From: JANWXD01 sp037446115
GTDB taxonomy: Bacteria; Acidobacteriota; Terriglobia; Bryobacterales; Bryobacteraceae
Direction of reading: 5' to 3'
Length of the DNA stretch: 64,000 nt
NCBI GenBank assembly: GCA_037446115.1
Contig: JBBIJF010000018.1
Span: forward strand, 30,150-94,149
Position numbers and translations under genes: made by a program. The notes under the pieces are model-generated. The model worked only from the letters and a program-made list of their open reading frames with translations, ran no database searches and was not told where the DNA came from. Position 1 is the first letter of the stretch, and each line of letters starts with the position of its first letter. Below, one piece after another: positions 8,727 through 18,349 of this stretch.

Positions 8727-10186
8727 GCGTACACACTCCGCACGGGGAGGCGCAGCCGGAAGGTGGTGCCTGCCGGGCCGGTCTCGAAATCCAGTTCGCC
8801 GCCGTGCCGGCCAACGATTTCCCGCGACACGGCGAGGCCCAGACCCGTACCGTCCGGTTTGGTGGTGAAAAACGCGTCAAAGACGTAGGGCCGGACTTCT
8901 TCCGGGATGCCGGGTCCCTGGTCCGTGACGGTGATCAGGATCGCCTCATGCTGCGCCGTGCACCGCACTTCGACGGCCTGACCTGACGGCGAGGCTTCGA
9001 CAGCATTCAACAGCAGGTTGAGCAGCACCTGCTGGATCTGGGCGGCATCCACTTCGGCCGGCAGCACGTTTTGGGGAGGAGGGCGGAGTCTGACGTCCAC
9101 GCCTTTGGGGCGTGCAGACTCGGCGGCCATGCGCACGGCCTGCTCGATGACGGGCAGCAGGTCCTGGAGGCGCCGGTCCGCCGGTGCGGCCTTGCCGAAG
9201 GCGAGCAGGCGCGTCAAGATGGCGTCCAGGCGATCCACTTGTCCGAGGGCCGCCTCCACGTCCTCCGGGCGCGCGGCGCCCTTTTCCATGCGGCGCCGGT
9301 GCAGCTCCAGGGTGAGGCGGAGAGAGTTGAGCGGGTTGCGGATCTCGTGGGCCACCACGGCCACGAGCTTGCCGAGCACGGCCAGCCGGTCCTGGCGCCG
9401 TAGTTCGCTTTCGAGTGCGGCGCGGCGGCCGGCCATCTGATTCACCGCTTGTGCGATTTCTCCGAGCTCGCCGGGGATGGCGGGCAGGCGGTAAGAGAAA
9501 TCCTGCTCCAGGCGGCGCAGGCCGCCGCGGATGGTCTGCACTCCGGAGCGGAGGAACAGCCAGACGGACAAGGTGCCGGCGATGCCCAAGGCGGCCGACA
9601 GCGCCAGTGCGGCGGTCCAGGCGGTGCGCCGGCCCGTTCCGGGTTCGTCCGTCCATGAGATGTGCTTGAGGGTCCAGGCGGTCGCCTCGCGGTCGCCAGC
9701 CGGTTCGGCCGCGGCCACGGCCCGCTCTCCGTTCCAGGATGCGCTCCGGGTGACGAGCCTGTTGCGGGCGCGGGCCTGCGCCACCGTTTCCGCGATGAGG
9801 GCCTTTTCCTGCGGGTGGAGTGCCTTTCCGGCGGCCCCGGTGGGAAAGACATATCCGGCCAAGCGACCGGGCGCGAGGTAGAAGCCGCCTTGCATTCCTT
9901 CGTAGGGGCGGAGAACGGCTGCGCCGAGTCCGCGCAGCGAGATGTCCTGGGCCTCGAAGGGAAGTTCGGCCAGCGCCTCGCCGCCGTAGGCCAGGCGGTC
10001 GCGGAACTGCTCGCTCAGTTCGCGGCAGGCGGCGATGGCCTGAAGGCGCGCCTCCTCCAGCAGCTTGCTTTCGGTGCCGCGAACGACTTCGCGCACGAGC
10101 AGGAAGGCCAGTGCGAGCGTGGCTGCGGAGGCCAGCGTGATGATGGAGACCTGAACGCGAAAGCTCGCGGGAACGGGCCAGGGCAC
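8723..10186 (-). CDS. Membrane sensor histidine kinase, partner of the NtrC-type regulator
   Basis: 487 residues from a GTG at 10186, 8 bases after the stop of the upstream gene and preceded by GGAG at good spacing; upstream in-frame ATGs would lie within the preceding gene and code for low-complexity residues, so they were rejected. Two transmembrane helices (about 13-31 and 190-213) flank a periplasmic sensor region; then a HAMP linker, a HisKA domain with AHEIRNPLN (His280) and a HATPase domain ending in DGTGLGLA. It should phosphorylate the regulator encoded immediately after it. The periplasmic region has no recognisable ligand pocket. Orientation and 4-bp overlap make the pairing secure. 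Confidence 0.92.
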   Translation of the reverse strand: MPWPVPASFRVQVSIITLASAATLALAFLLVREVVRGTESKLLEEARLQAIAACRELSEQFRDRLAYGGEALAELPFEAQDISLRGLGAAVLRPYEGMQGGFYLAPGRLAGYVFPTGAAGKALHPQEKALIAETVAQARARNRLVTRSASWNGERAVAAAEPAGDREATAWTLKHISWTDEPGTGRRTAWTAALALSAALGIAGTLSVWLFLRSGVQTIRGGLRRLEQDFSYRLPAIPGELGEIAQAVNQMAGRRAALESELRRQDRLAVLGKLVAVVAHEIRNPLNSLRLTLELHRRRMEKGAARPEDVEAALGQVDRLDAILTRLLAFGKAAPADRRLQDLLPVIEQAVRMAAESARPKGVDVRLRPPPQNVLPAEVDAAQIQQVLLNLLLNAVEASPSGQAVEVRCTAQHEAILITVTDQGPGIPEEVRPYVFDAFFTTKPDGTGLGLAVSREIVGRHGGELDFETGPAGTTFRLRLPVRSVYA

Positions 10187-10193
10187 GGCGGGG

Positions 10194-10793
10194 TCACTCC
10201 AGCCTCGGCGGTTCGGGAATGCGGACCGCCGCCTGGGCGAGTTTCTCCAGGGCGCTGACAATTTCGCCGGCCGCCTCGCCGAGTTTCTGCGCCCGGCGGT
10301 ACTGCCGCGCGTCGTAGGCCCGGCGGGCCTGCTGGTACAGGCTCCGGGCATGCTGGACGTAGAGGGGCGCATCCGGCTCCCGGCTCAGTTGCGCGAAGTA
10401 TTCGGCCTGGCGGACACGGAAATAGTAGCGCTGCAGGTCCAGGGCGGCTTCGCGCTGGGAGGCCTCTGCCGGCTGTCGTTGCGGCGTGCGGCTCTCGAAG
10501 AGCTCTTCGCTCGCCTCGAGCAGATCGTCGGCGGCGCGGAGCAGGCGATCAAAGACGTAGTCGTCGGCCCGTGCGCCACGGGCTCGTTCCAGGATGGCGG
10601 CGGCGCGCGCATGCAGGAAATCGTGTTCCGGCGCCGCGCCGGACCGCGCCAGACGCCGGTTGAGTCTGCGCGACATTTCCTCGAGTTTTTCTTCCTGCCT
10701 CCGCTCGCGCTTGCGGTCCTGCTGCGCGGCGGTGATGTCGCAGCTCACGGCCGCCAGGGCGGCCACGATCCAACCGAGCCAAAGAATTTTCAC
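10194..10793 (-). CDS. Coiled-coil periplasmic protein, probable lipoprotein, function unknown
   Basis: 199 residues. The N-terminus is a hydrophobic signal ending AAVSC, which fits a loose lipobox with Cys18, so the protein may be lipid-anchored; a plain Sec signal is the alternative. The rest is highly charged and almost entirely helical, rich in Arg, Glu, Gln and Ala (for example an RKRERRQEEKLEEM stretch near residue 30), with long amphipathic helices that suggest coiled coils or TPR-like packing. It is followed 8 bases later by the sensor kinase, so it may be the periplasmic partner or client of that sensor. I do not recognise the family. Confidence 0.7.
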   Translation of the reverse strand: MKILWLGWIVAALAAVSCDITAAQQDRKRERRQEEKLEEMSRRLNRRLARSGAAPEHDFLHARAAAILERARGARADDYVFDRLLRAADDLLEASEELFESRTPQRQPAEASQREAALDLQRYYFRVRQAEYFAQLSREPDAPLYVQHARSLYQQARRAYDARQYRRAQKLGEAAGEIVSALEKLAQAAVRIPEPPRLE

Positions 10794-10812
10794 CGGTTCA
10801 TCTCATGGGATA

Positions 10813-13323
10813 TCAGAATTTCAGCTCGAGGGAAACCTGAAGGCGCCGAGGAGCCTCGGCAGCCACCGGACGTCCGAAAAACGGGGAACTTTGGTTACCT
10901 ATGAGGCGCGTTGGATTGACCCGGTTGAGGACGTTGAAGGCGTCCACAGCCAGCTCGACGGCGGGCGGCTCGCCGCTACCGTCGGGGCTTCGGAAAGGAA
11001 ACGCCCGGGACCAGCGCAGGTCCAGGTTGAAGGCGCCGGGACCACGCAGTCCGTTCCGGCTTGCCCCGGCAGGGCGGTCCAGCGCTCGGCCGTCACGGTT
11101 GTCGTCCCGTCCGGTGGTGAGCGTGTACGGCTGCCCGGACGCCGCTTCCACGATCGCACCCAGCGCGAACCACCGCCCTGCGCGAAAGCGGCCGTAGGCG
11201 CGGAAGCGATGGCGGCGGTCGAAACTTGCCGGACCCCACTCGCCGCTCAAATCGTGGCTGTCGGCGGGGAAGGATTCCGGACCGTCCGTGTCATTTTCGG
11301 CGCGGCCGAGTTCGTAAATGAGAGCGCCCGTAAACCAGCGGGCCAGTTCGCCGCGCAGGCCTACTTCCACGGCATGGGCCGTCAGAGCCGCCGAGCCCTC
11401 GATCTGCTGGATGACGGCCGCCGAGGGATCCGGCCGCAGGTACCAGGGCGGAAGGGGGGCGTTGAGGTCACGCGAGCGGAGCAGGCCGCTGCCCCGGATG
11501 CCGGAATAGTGCAGCGTGAGTGCGGTTTTGGGCTTCAGTTCGAGTTCGATCCCGGTACTGTAGTGCAGGAGCCGGGGCAGCCGAAGTCGTTCTTGGAGGC
11601 GGACCTGGTTCGGGGGCAAGGCAAGGGGCGAGCCTGCGGCGTGGGGAAATGAGGGATCGAGGATGAGGATTTCCCGCAGGCGGCGGCCATCCAACAGGAG
11701 CGAGTCTTGCACGGCGCCGGCCGGCAGGCGGGAATAGTACAACCCCGAGCCGGCGCGCAGGAGCAACTGGGGATGCGGCGACCAGGCTGCCGCCAGGCGG
11801 GGCGCGAGGTTTTTATACCGGCGCGGGTGGCTGTGGCCTTCCCACCGCAGACCGATTGCGAGCGAAAGGTTGTTTTGGAGCCGCACGTCGTCTTGCACAA
11901 ACCCGGCCACCACGGTCTTCCAGAAACGCGCGCGGCCGTCTCCTTGGCGCCGGCTGAAGGAGAACGGACGGCCTTCGAGAAAATCCGCCAGCGAAGAGAA
12001 GCGGAACACGCCGTCGTGCATCCGGAGGTCCGCCACGGCCCAGCGGGCGAATTCGGGGAACTGAAGCCCGGCGCGGATCGAGTGCCTTCCCGCGGCGGCT
12101 GCGTAGGCCTGGCTGAGTTCGATCCGCTGCCGCCGCAGGGTGTAGTCCTGCTGCGCGCTGCCCGCCGTGAATGCGTCGAGAACGACCAATCGCGGCACGC
12201 CTGTATGCAGGCTGTTGCGGGCGACCTTCTCCGACTCCCAGCGCAGGTGGAGCTCATGCAGGGCCGCCGGGCCGGCGAGTGCGCGCCAGCTCAGGCGGAG
12301 CCCGTGTTCTCGCTCCTGATCCCGGTAGGCGGTCTCGGGCAGATCAAAGCCGCCGGCGCCTGCCAGCGCCGTTTCTCGGTCCAGATCATAGCGCAGGAGC
12401 AGCGCGCCGCCGCTCGTCAGATCTTTTCGGAGTGTGAGCGAAAGTTCGGTCTCGCGCTCCGGCTGCGGGGTTTGCAGATTGACCAATCCCTGCGGGGTTC
12501 TGGCAAAGACGGTAGCCCACTCGTCCTGTTCGGAACGTTCGGCGCTCAGAAGGAACGTCGTTCTGGCTCCGAGCGGCAGGGGGCCGGTCAGGTGGCCCTC
12601 GAAGATGCGCCGCTGTTCCGGCGGACGCTCGGAGGCAAACGCATTGCGGGCATTCAAGCGGTGGTCCCGGAAGACAAACGCGGCCGTGCCGTGCAGGCGG
12701 GCCGCGCCTTGGCGTGTGATGAATTCGATGCGCCCCCGGCCGGGGTTGCCGAACTCGGCCGAATACGGATTCCGGTTGATGCGCACTTCTTGGACGGCCG
12801 AGCGTGTGACTGCCACGCGGTTTGTCTCCATGCCGTCCACCACGAGCGCCGCAGCGCCGAGGGCGGGATCGAGATAGCGCGCCGCCAGGTTGAGGGGGTC
12901 GCGGTCCAACGATGGCAAGCCGTCGAGCAGTTCGGGGTTGAAGGCGATGCGGTCTCTGTTGGCCTCCGGGTTGACGCTGAGCTGCTCCGGCTCGCCGCTC
13001 ACGGTCATTTGCTGGCGCACCGGCGCCAGGCGCAGCGCGATCCGCACGGGCGCCGAGCCGGGCTCCGCGGGAACGGAGACGGGCTGGAAATGTTCGTGCT
13101 CGACATCCACCCTACAGGGGCGGCCGTAGATGGCCGGCAGGCGGAAGCGGCCCTCGGCGTCCGTTGTCGTGGTTGCCTCGTTCCGGCCGTCGCAACGCAG
13201 ACGGACGAGTGCGGAAGGCACGGAAGCACCGCTCGGATCGAGCACCCGGCCGCGGAGCTCCGCTGCAACCTGGGCGAGCAGCGGAAAGGCGGACAGCAGA
13301 CCCACCACGGGCAGGCGCGGCAT
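10813..13323 (-). CDS. Oar-like TonB-dependent receptor with carboxypeptidase regulatory-like domain
   Basis: 836 residues: signal peptide (1-20, ending AQVAA), a carboxypeptidase-regulatory-like beta-sandwich (about 22-95, with GRVLDPSGASVPSA), a short plug-like region (about 110-220, with NRNPYSAEFGNPGRG) and a C-terminal beta-barrel rich in alternating aromatic strands, ending LEVSLELKF-like. This arrangement is typical of acidobacterial SusC/Oar-type importers of large nutrients across the outer membrane, powered by TonB. It lies 20 bases upstream of the coiled-coil protein and the two-component system on the same strand and may share their transcript. It is shorter than the neighbouring receptor. 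The ligand is unknown. Confidence 0.85.
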   Translation of the reverse strand: MPRLPVVGLLSAFPLLAQVAAELRGRVLDPSGASVPSALVRLRCDGRNEATTTTDAEGRFRLPAIYGRPCRVDVEHEHFQPVSVPAEPGSAPVRIALRLAPVRQQMTVSGEPEQLSVNPEANRDRIAFNPELLDGLPSLDRDPLNLAARYLDPALGAAALVVDGMETNRVAVTRSAVQEVRINRNPYSAEFGNPGRGRIEFITRQGAARLHGTAAFVFRDHRLNARNAFASERPPEQRRIFEGHLTGPLPLGARTTFLLSAERSEQDEWATVFARTPQGLVNLQTPQPERETELSLTLRKDLTSGGALLLRYDLDRETALAGAGGFDLPETAYRDQEREHGLRLSWRALAGPAALHELHLRWESEKVARNSLHTGVPRLVVLDAFTAGSAQQDYTLRRQRIELSQAYAAAAGRHSIRAGLQFPEFARWAVADLRMHDGVFRFSSLADFLEGRPFSFSRRQGDGRARFWKTVVAGFVQDDVRLQNNLSLAIGLRWEGHSHPRRYKNLAPRLAAAWSPHPQLLLRAGSGLYYSRLPAGAVQDSLLLDGRRLREILILDPSFPHAAGSPLALPPNQVRLQERLRLPRLLHYSTGIELELKPKTALTLHYSGIRGSGLLRSRDLNAPLPPWYLRPDPSAAVIQQIEGSAALTAHAVEVGLRGELARWFTGALIYELGRAENDTDGPESFPADSHDLSGEWGPASFDRRHRFRAYGRFRAGRWFALGAIVEAASGQPYTLTTGRDDNRDGRALDRPAGASRNGLRGPGAFNLDLRWSRAFPFRSPDGSGEPPAVELAVDAFNVLNRVNPTRLIGNQSSPFFGRPVAAEAPRRLQVSLELKF

Positions 13324-13501
13324 TGCACCCGTAAGAGGGCACGGGGCGGGCCAAACTTCCCGTCGAAGCTACAGTGACTTAGAGCTCGTCACATCCTTGC
13401 GGCCGTCCGCTTTCCACACAGGCACCGTTCGCCCGCCTCACGGTTCCGGCGGCTCGGCCGTGTTTTCCGACTGACGCAGCTTCTTCCTTTCCAGGGCACG
13501 C

Positions 13502-16500
13502 CTACCACAGGACCTTGAGTCCGAACTGGATCTGGCGCGGAGTGTTGGCCTGGGAACTGATCACGCCGAAGGTCGAAGAGGTGACACTTGTGTTAGGCGT
13601 ACCGAACTGCGGCGTGTTCCAGGCGTTGAAAAACTCGGCCCGGAACTGGGTGGTGACACGCTCGGTCACGTAGACGTCTTTGAGCAGCGAAAGGTCCCAG
13701 TTTCTGACGCCGTCGTTACGAATGTCGGGCGAGTAGCGCGAGTGATTGCCGAAGGTGAAGGGCGCCGGCTGGCTGAAGACGCTCGTATCGAAGTACTGGT
13801 TGAGGCGGTCCTGAACGCGTCCGGTCTTCCTGCCGCTCCGGCCGTTGTTGTTAGGCAGGGTCATCGGTGCGAAGATGCCGGAGGTGTTGCTGGCGGAAAT
13901 GGATATCGGAGCGCCGCTCTGGTACGTGACGATGCCGTTGATCTCCCAGCCGCCGAGCAGAAATTGGGCTGGGCCGCGCAAATCGGTCGCGAAGCGGCGG
14001 CCGCGGCCGACCGGCAACTGGTAGACGAAGCCCATCACAAAGCGGTGGGCGATATCGTCGGGGGAAAGCGAGCGGCTGGCGCGGACGTCGTACGTGTTTT
14101 GGTGGCTCCAGCCCGTATCGAGCAGTTTGGACCAGGTGTAGGAACCCTCAAAGAGGAGCCCGCCGGAGAACCGCCGTTTGATGGTGTTCTGCCAGGAGTG
14201 GTAAATGGAGCTGGCGCCGGCATCGTAGAGCGGGATGATATCGGTGAACTGGGGATACGGGCGCAGGAGCTGGGCCCGGGCGATGCGGCGCGAAAGATGC
14301 ACGCCGTTGTTGACGATGCCGAAGAAGGGGTTGTCCACCTGCTCGTTCAAGGCGGATCCGAGAGCCATGTGCCTGGGATCGAGCTGGTTGAGGTTCATCC
14401 CGCTCTCGGTGCTGCGGTGGAGCTGGAGTCCGCGGTTACCCACGTAGGCGGTTTCGAGCAGGATGCCGCCGGGCAATTCCCGTTGCACCGAGAAGTTCCA
14501 CATCATGTTCCAAGGCGAGGGCGATTCGTGGAGGAACGCCTGCAAGTTCGCTCCGGCCTGGGTCAGCAGGCCGTCGCGGTGGCCGGGAACGTCGCGGAAG
14601 CCCTCCGGATAGGGATTGCTCAGCCGGTTAAAGGGTGTGATGCCATCCACAGTGGTGACCCACAGGTACTCGACGCGGAAGCCGAAGGGACCCACGGTTC
14701 CCTGCGCCGCCTGGCGCGAAGGGCCGAAGAAATGGCCGTAGCCGGCCCGGATCACGGTCTTGCGGTCCAGCTGGTAGGCCAGGCCGATGCGCGGCGCGAG
14801 GTTGTTCAAGTCTTTGCGGAACTGGTGGCGCGGATTGCCGTCAACGCCGACGAAGCGCACGCCGCCGCTCAGGTTGGGGAATCCGGGCACGACGCCAGCC
14901 AGGGGCGAGCGGGCGAACGGATCGAACCAGTTCATGCGGTTGTAGCGTTCCGTTCTGGGGAAATCGATCTCGTAGCGCACGCCGAGGTTCAGGGTCAGCC
15001 GGGAGGTGACCCGCCAGTCGTCCTGGAAGTACCAGCCGTGATAGAAGCTTTGCGAAGCCACGTTCTTCCAATTGCGGATCAGGGTATTGCCCGTCGTGCC
15101 GGTGCCGAGCAGCAGCGAGGCGATGCTGTTGCCGGCGTTGGCGCTGGCGCGGTTGGGATCCGGTCCCTGGGTGAAGCCGGCGCTGAAATTGAAGGTGCCG
15201 GCGGCGCGCGCCTCCCAGACGTTGACGCGGATCAGGCGGCCTTCCCAGCCGAATTTCAAGGCGTGGTCGCCCCGGATTTTGGTGACGTTGGCCAGCGCAG
15301 TGTAGGTCATGAAGGCGTTCCAGCGGTGGTCGTTGCCGCCGAGGTTGACGTAGCCGGAGGCGCCGAAGCGGGGAAACATCCAGCGGTCCACGACGGAATC
15401 CACGGCGGAGGGCAGCCCGAGGCTCGAGGGCTGGAATCCGAGACCCTGGTTGTCGAACATGAACAGCGATCGGGAAAAGCCGAGGCGCGCCGTCAAAATC
15501 GTGGTGGGGCTCAGCGTGTTGGAGTAATCTAGTGCGGCCGAAGGCTGGTGGACGCCTTCGTTGACCCGGCCTTCGGCAATGGCCAGTTCCCCCGGGAACA
15601 AGGCCGGCGGCGCGTTGATGTTGTCGCGCCAGGAGAACCGGCCGAAGAGCCGCTGGGCGGCCGTGAGGTTATAATCCACGCGGCCGTCCAGCTGGTTCTG
15701 GTCGAAGCGGCGTGCTCCGGTGGCGAAATAATTGTTCCGTTTGGTCACCGGATCCCCGGGCGTGTTCGGTTCCGGGTAGTAACGAATGACGTTGCGGGCC
15801 ACGGGATCCTGCATCAGCGGAGGGATCACGTTGCCCGGGAACGGATCGCGGATGAAGCCGCTACCGGAGGGGTTACGACGCGTTGTGAAGGGGTCGAAGA
15901 TCTGGACGAGCCGGCCGTTGGAGGCCAGGGTTTGGGAGAAGTCGCCCTGGCGTTCGAGCAGCGTCGGCACGCTGGTGGTCGTGCTGGTGAAGCTCCGCTG
16001 CCGCAAGGCCTCGTAGCTGGCCAGGAAAAAGAGTTTGTCCCGCCGGATGGGCCCGGCCAAGTGTGCGCCGAACTGGTTGCGTTTGAAGCTGCCCAGGGGC
16101 TGGCCCAGGCGGTTGGCGAAAAAGTTGTTGGCATCGAGGGCCGAGTTGCGGAGAAACTCGAAGGCGCTGCCGTGCAGGTCGTTGGTGCCCGATTTGTAAA
16201 CGACGTTGACCACGCCGCCGTTGCTGCGGCCGAACTCCGCAGAGTAGTTCGTTCCGAGCACGCGGAACTCGGCGATGGCATCCACGGGAGGGAAGGTGGA
16301 GTTGCCCGAGAAGCCGTTGACGGTGGGGTGGGCCGTGCTGACGCCGTCCACGAGGATGTCGAGCATCGAGGTCCGTGCGCCGTTGATGGCAAAGCCCGTC
16401 GTGTAGGTGGAGCTCACACTTCCGGTGACGCCGGGGGTCAGGTAGAGAAGGGTGTAGACGTTCCGCGAATTGAGGGGCAGCGAAACGATGCGCCGGTTGT

Positions 16501-16909
16501 CCACGACTTTGCTCAAGCCGGATTGGGTGGTCTCCAGCATAGGGGCGTCGGCGACCACCTCGATGGATTCGGTCACCTCGCCCACCTGGAGCGTGACATC
16601 CACGCGCGCGTGCCGCTGAATGTCCACCCGGATGCCGCGCTGGAGAAATTTCTTGAACCCGGAAGCCGAAACTTCCAGAGCGTACTCGCCCGGCGGCAGC
16701 TCGCCGGCGGCATAGTTGCCGTTGCTTTCGCTGGTGACGACGAGCGTGCGGTTGGTCCCGAGGTGGGTGATCTTAATCTCGGCGGAAGGCACGACCGCAC
16801 CGAGAGGGTCGGTGACGGTGCCGTAGATTCGCCCGGTAAAGGATTGCGCAGCACAGTGTGCGGCCACCAGCGCGGCGGCGATCAGGATCCGAAGCACGGT
16901 GGAGGACAT
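13502..16909 (-). CDS. Oar-like TonB-dependent receptor, large acidobacterial type
   Basis: 1135 residues from the ATG at 16909, which has AAAGGAG upstream; in-frame sequence upstream belongs to the accC region read in the wrong frame. Signal peptide (1-21), carboxypeptidase-regulatory domain (about 24-110, GTVTDPLGAVVPSAE), plug (about 120-260, SVSSTYTTGF, YSAEFGRSNGGVVN) and a long barrel ending in FGLKVLW, an aromatic C-terminus typical for outer-membrane insertion. Members of this class are very abundant in Solibacteres and Acidobacteria genomes and are assumed to import oligosaccharides or peptides. A sigma-70-like promoter sits just upstream, so it is probably transcribed on its own as well as by read-through from accC. 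Confidence 0.9.
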   Translation of the reverse strand: MSSTVLRILIAAALVAAHCAAQSFTGRIYGTVTDPLGAVVPSAEIKITHLGTNRTLVVTSESNGNYAAGELPPGEYALEVSASGFKKFLQRGIRVDIQRHARVDVTLQVGEVTESIEVVADAPMLETTQSGLSKVVDNRRIVSLPLNSRNVYTLLYLTPGVTGSVSSTYTTGFAINGARTSMLDILVDGVSTAHPTVNGFSGNSTFPPVDAIAEFRVLGTNYSAEFGRSNGGVVNVVYKSGTNDLHGSAFEFLRNSALDANNFFANRLGQPLGSFKRNQFGAHLAGPIRRDKLFFLASYEALRQRSFTSTTTSVPTLLERQGDFSQTLASNGRLVQIFDPFTTRRNPSGSGFIRDPFPGNVIPPLMQDPVARNVIRYYPEPNTPGDPVTKRNNYFATGARRFDQNQLDGRVDYNLTAAQRLFGRFSWRDNINAPPALFPGELAIAEGRVNEGVHQPSAALDYSNTLSPTTILTARLGFSRSLFMFDNQGLGFQPSSLGLPSAVDSVVDRWMFPRFGASGYVNLGGNDHRWNAFMTYTALANVTKIRGDHALKFGWEGRLIRVNVWEARAAGTFNFSAGFTQGPDPNRASANAGNSIASLLLGTGTTGNTLIRNWKNVASQSFYHGWYFQDDWRVTSRLTLNLGVRYEIDFPRTERYNRMNWFDPFARSPLAGVVPGFPNLSGGVRFVGVDGNPRHQFRKDLNNLAPRIGLAYQLDRKTVIRAGYGHFFGPSRQAAQGTVGPFGFRVEYLWVTTVDGITPFNRLSNPYPEGFRDVPGHRDGLLTQAGANLQAFLHESPSPWNMMWNFSVQRELPGGILLETAYVGNRGLQLHRSTESGMNLNQLDPRHMALGSALNEQVDNPFFGIVNNGVHLSRRIARAQLLRPYPQFTDIIPLYDAGASSIYHSWQNTIKRRFSGGLLFEGSYTWSKLLDTGWSHQNTYDVRASRSLSPDDIAHRFVMGFVYQLPVGRGRRFATDLRGPAQFLLGGWEINGIVTYQSGAPISISASNTSGIFAPMTLPNNNGRSGRKTGRVQDRLNQYFDTSVFSQPAPFTFGNHSRYSPDIRNDGVRNWDLSLLKDVYVTERVTTQFRAEFFNAWNTPQFGTPNTSVTSSTFGVISSQANTPRQIQFGLKVLW

Positions 16910-16930
16910 GGAGCTTGCTCCTTTCGGCGC

Positions 16931-16960
16931 ATTGTACCTGCCGGCGGCGGACGGGGTCAA
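16931..16960 (-). promoter_or_regulatory. Predicted sigma-70 promoter for the large TonB receptor
   Basis: On the minus strand TTGACC and TACAAT are separated by 18 bases, and the ribosome site AAAGGAG and ATG follow about 20 bases later. The -35 box overlaps the accC stop codon, which would let the receptor be controlled apart from the biotin carboxylase operon. This is pattern matching only. Confidence 0.55.
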
Positions 16961-18324
16961 ACCGCTGCCGGAGCGAGGCGGCGGCGGCTGAGAAAACGCT
17001 CGATGAAATGGGTGTCCAGTTTTCCGGCCAGGAATTCTTCGTCTTCGAGAATGCGCTGGTGGAGCGGAATCGAGGTGTGGATGCCTTCGATGACGAACAT
17101 CTCGAGCGCCCGGCGCATGCGGGCGACGGCTTCGGCGCGGTCGCGGCCGTAGGTGATCAGCTTGGCGACCAGCGAATCGTAGTAGGGCGGGATCACACAG
17201 TCGGTGTAGGCCGCCGTATCCACCCGCACGCCGATGCCGCCGGGCACGTTGAAGGCGGTGATGCGGCCGGGCGAAGGAGCAAACGTTTCGGGGTGTTCGG
17301 CGTTGATGCGGCACTCCAGGGCATGCCCGCGGAGGGTCACGGGCGAGGGGATGAATTCGCGCAAGGGCACGCCGGCGGCGGCCAGAATCTGGCCTTTCAC
17401 CAGGTCCACTCCCGTGACAAACTCCGTGACGGGGTGCTCGACCTGAATGCGCGCGTTCACTTCGATGAAATAGAGGGCGCCGGAGTCATCCATGAGAAAT
17501 TCCACGGTTCCGGCGTTGGTGTAGCCCACATCATGGAGCGCCTTGCGCAGGCGCGCGGACATGTCCTGGCGCAGGGCGGGCGTCATGACCGGAGAGGGAG
17601 ATTCTTCGATCAGCTTCTGGTGACGCCGCTGGATGGAGCATTCGCGCTCGCCGAACACCTCCACGTTGCCGTGCGCGTCGGCCAGGATCTGGAACTCGAT
17701 GTGCCGCGGTGCGGGGATGAATTTCTCCAGATAGAGGTCGGGGCAGGAGAAGGCTGCGGCTGCCTCCTGCTGCGCCTGGGCGAACAGGGAGGGCAGTTCG
17801 GAGGCCTCGCGCACCACTCGCATGCCGCGGCCGCCGCCGCCCGCGGAAGCCTTGAGCATGACCGGGAAGCCGATGGCGCGAGCCGCCTCGAGGGCCTCCT
17901 CCGGGGAGCGAACCACACCTTCCGAGCCGGGCAGCACCGGCACGCCCGCCGCAGCCATCGCCGCCCGTGCCTTGTCTTTCACGCCCATCAGGCGAGTGAC
18001 TTCAGGGCGCGGCCCGATGAACTTAATGCCGGAGAGTTCGCAGACTTCGGCGAACTCGGCATTCTCGCTCAGAAAACCGTAACCGGGGTGAATGGCCTCG
18101 GCATTGGTGATTTCCGCTGCGCTGATGATCGAGGGGATCTCCAGATAGCTCTTGCTGCTTTTGGCCGGGCCGATGCAGACGGCTTCGTCGGCGAAGCGGA
18201 CGTGCAGGCTGTAGCGGTCGGCTTCCGAGTATACAGCCACGGTCCGGATGCCGAGTTCCTTGCAGGCGCAGATGACGCGGAGGGCGATCTCTCCGCGGTT
18301 GGCGATCAGGATCTTGCGAAACAT
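16957..18324 (-). CDS. accC: Biotin carboxylase subunit of acetyl-CoA carboxylase
   Basis: 455 residues from the ATG at 18324 (MFRKILIANRGE, the family's standard N-terminus); in-frame codons farther upstream overlap accB. It carries the biotin-carboxylase N-domain, an ATP-grasp domain with the glycine-rich loop GGGGRGMR, and conserved ECSIQRRHQK and EVNARIQVEH. It carboxylates biotin on the AccB carrier with bicarbonate and ATP, the first half-reaction of malonyl-CoA formation for fatty acid synthesis in the cytoplasm. It follows accB by 25 bases; the carboxyltransferase genes accA and accD are not in the window. Length is normal for the family. Confidence 0.97.
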   Translation of the reverse strand: MFRKILIANRGEIALRVICACKELGIRTVAVYSEADRYSLHVRFADEAVCIGPAKSSKSYLEIPSIISAAEITNAEAIHPGYGFLSENAEFAEVCELSGIKFIGPRPEVTRLMGVKDKARAAMAAAGVPVLPGSEGVVRSPEEALEAARAIGFPVMLKASAGGGGRGMRVVREASELPSLFAQAQQEAAAAFSCPDLYLEKFIPAPRHIEFQILADAHGNVEVFGERECSIQRRHQKLIEESPSPVMTPALRQDMSARLRKALHDVGYTNAGTVEFLMDDSGALYFIEVNARIQVEHPVTEFVTGVDLVKGQILAAAGVPLREFIPSPVTLRGHALECRINAEHPETFAPSPGRITAFNVPGGIGVRVDTAAYTDCVIPPYYDSLVAKLITYGRDRAEAVARMRRALEMFVIEGIHTSIPLHQRILEDEEFLAGKLDTHFIERFLSRRRLAPAAV

Positions 18325-18349
18325 GGCAACGGATCCAGCAGCTGGCCGC

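Noticed and set aside
10187..10372. Upstream start for the sensor kinase
   Set aside because: It would place 62 residues inside the preceding gene; the GTG at 10186 has a ribosome site and is directly before the first membrane helix.
13742..17152. Two long plus-strand open frames opposite the large TonB receptor
   Set aside because: They are antisense to a clear receptor gene and lack signal peptide, domains or ribosome sites.
16910..17314. Extension of the large TonB receptor to an upstream start inside accC
   Set aside because: The extra 135 residues are Arg/Pro-rich shadow of accC; a signal peptide and AAAGGAG site mark the ATG at 16909 as the real start.
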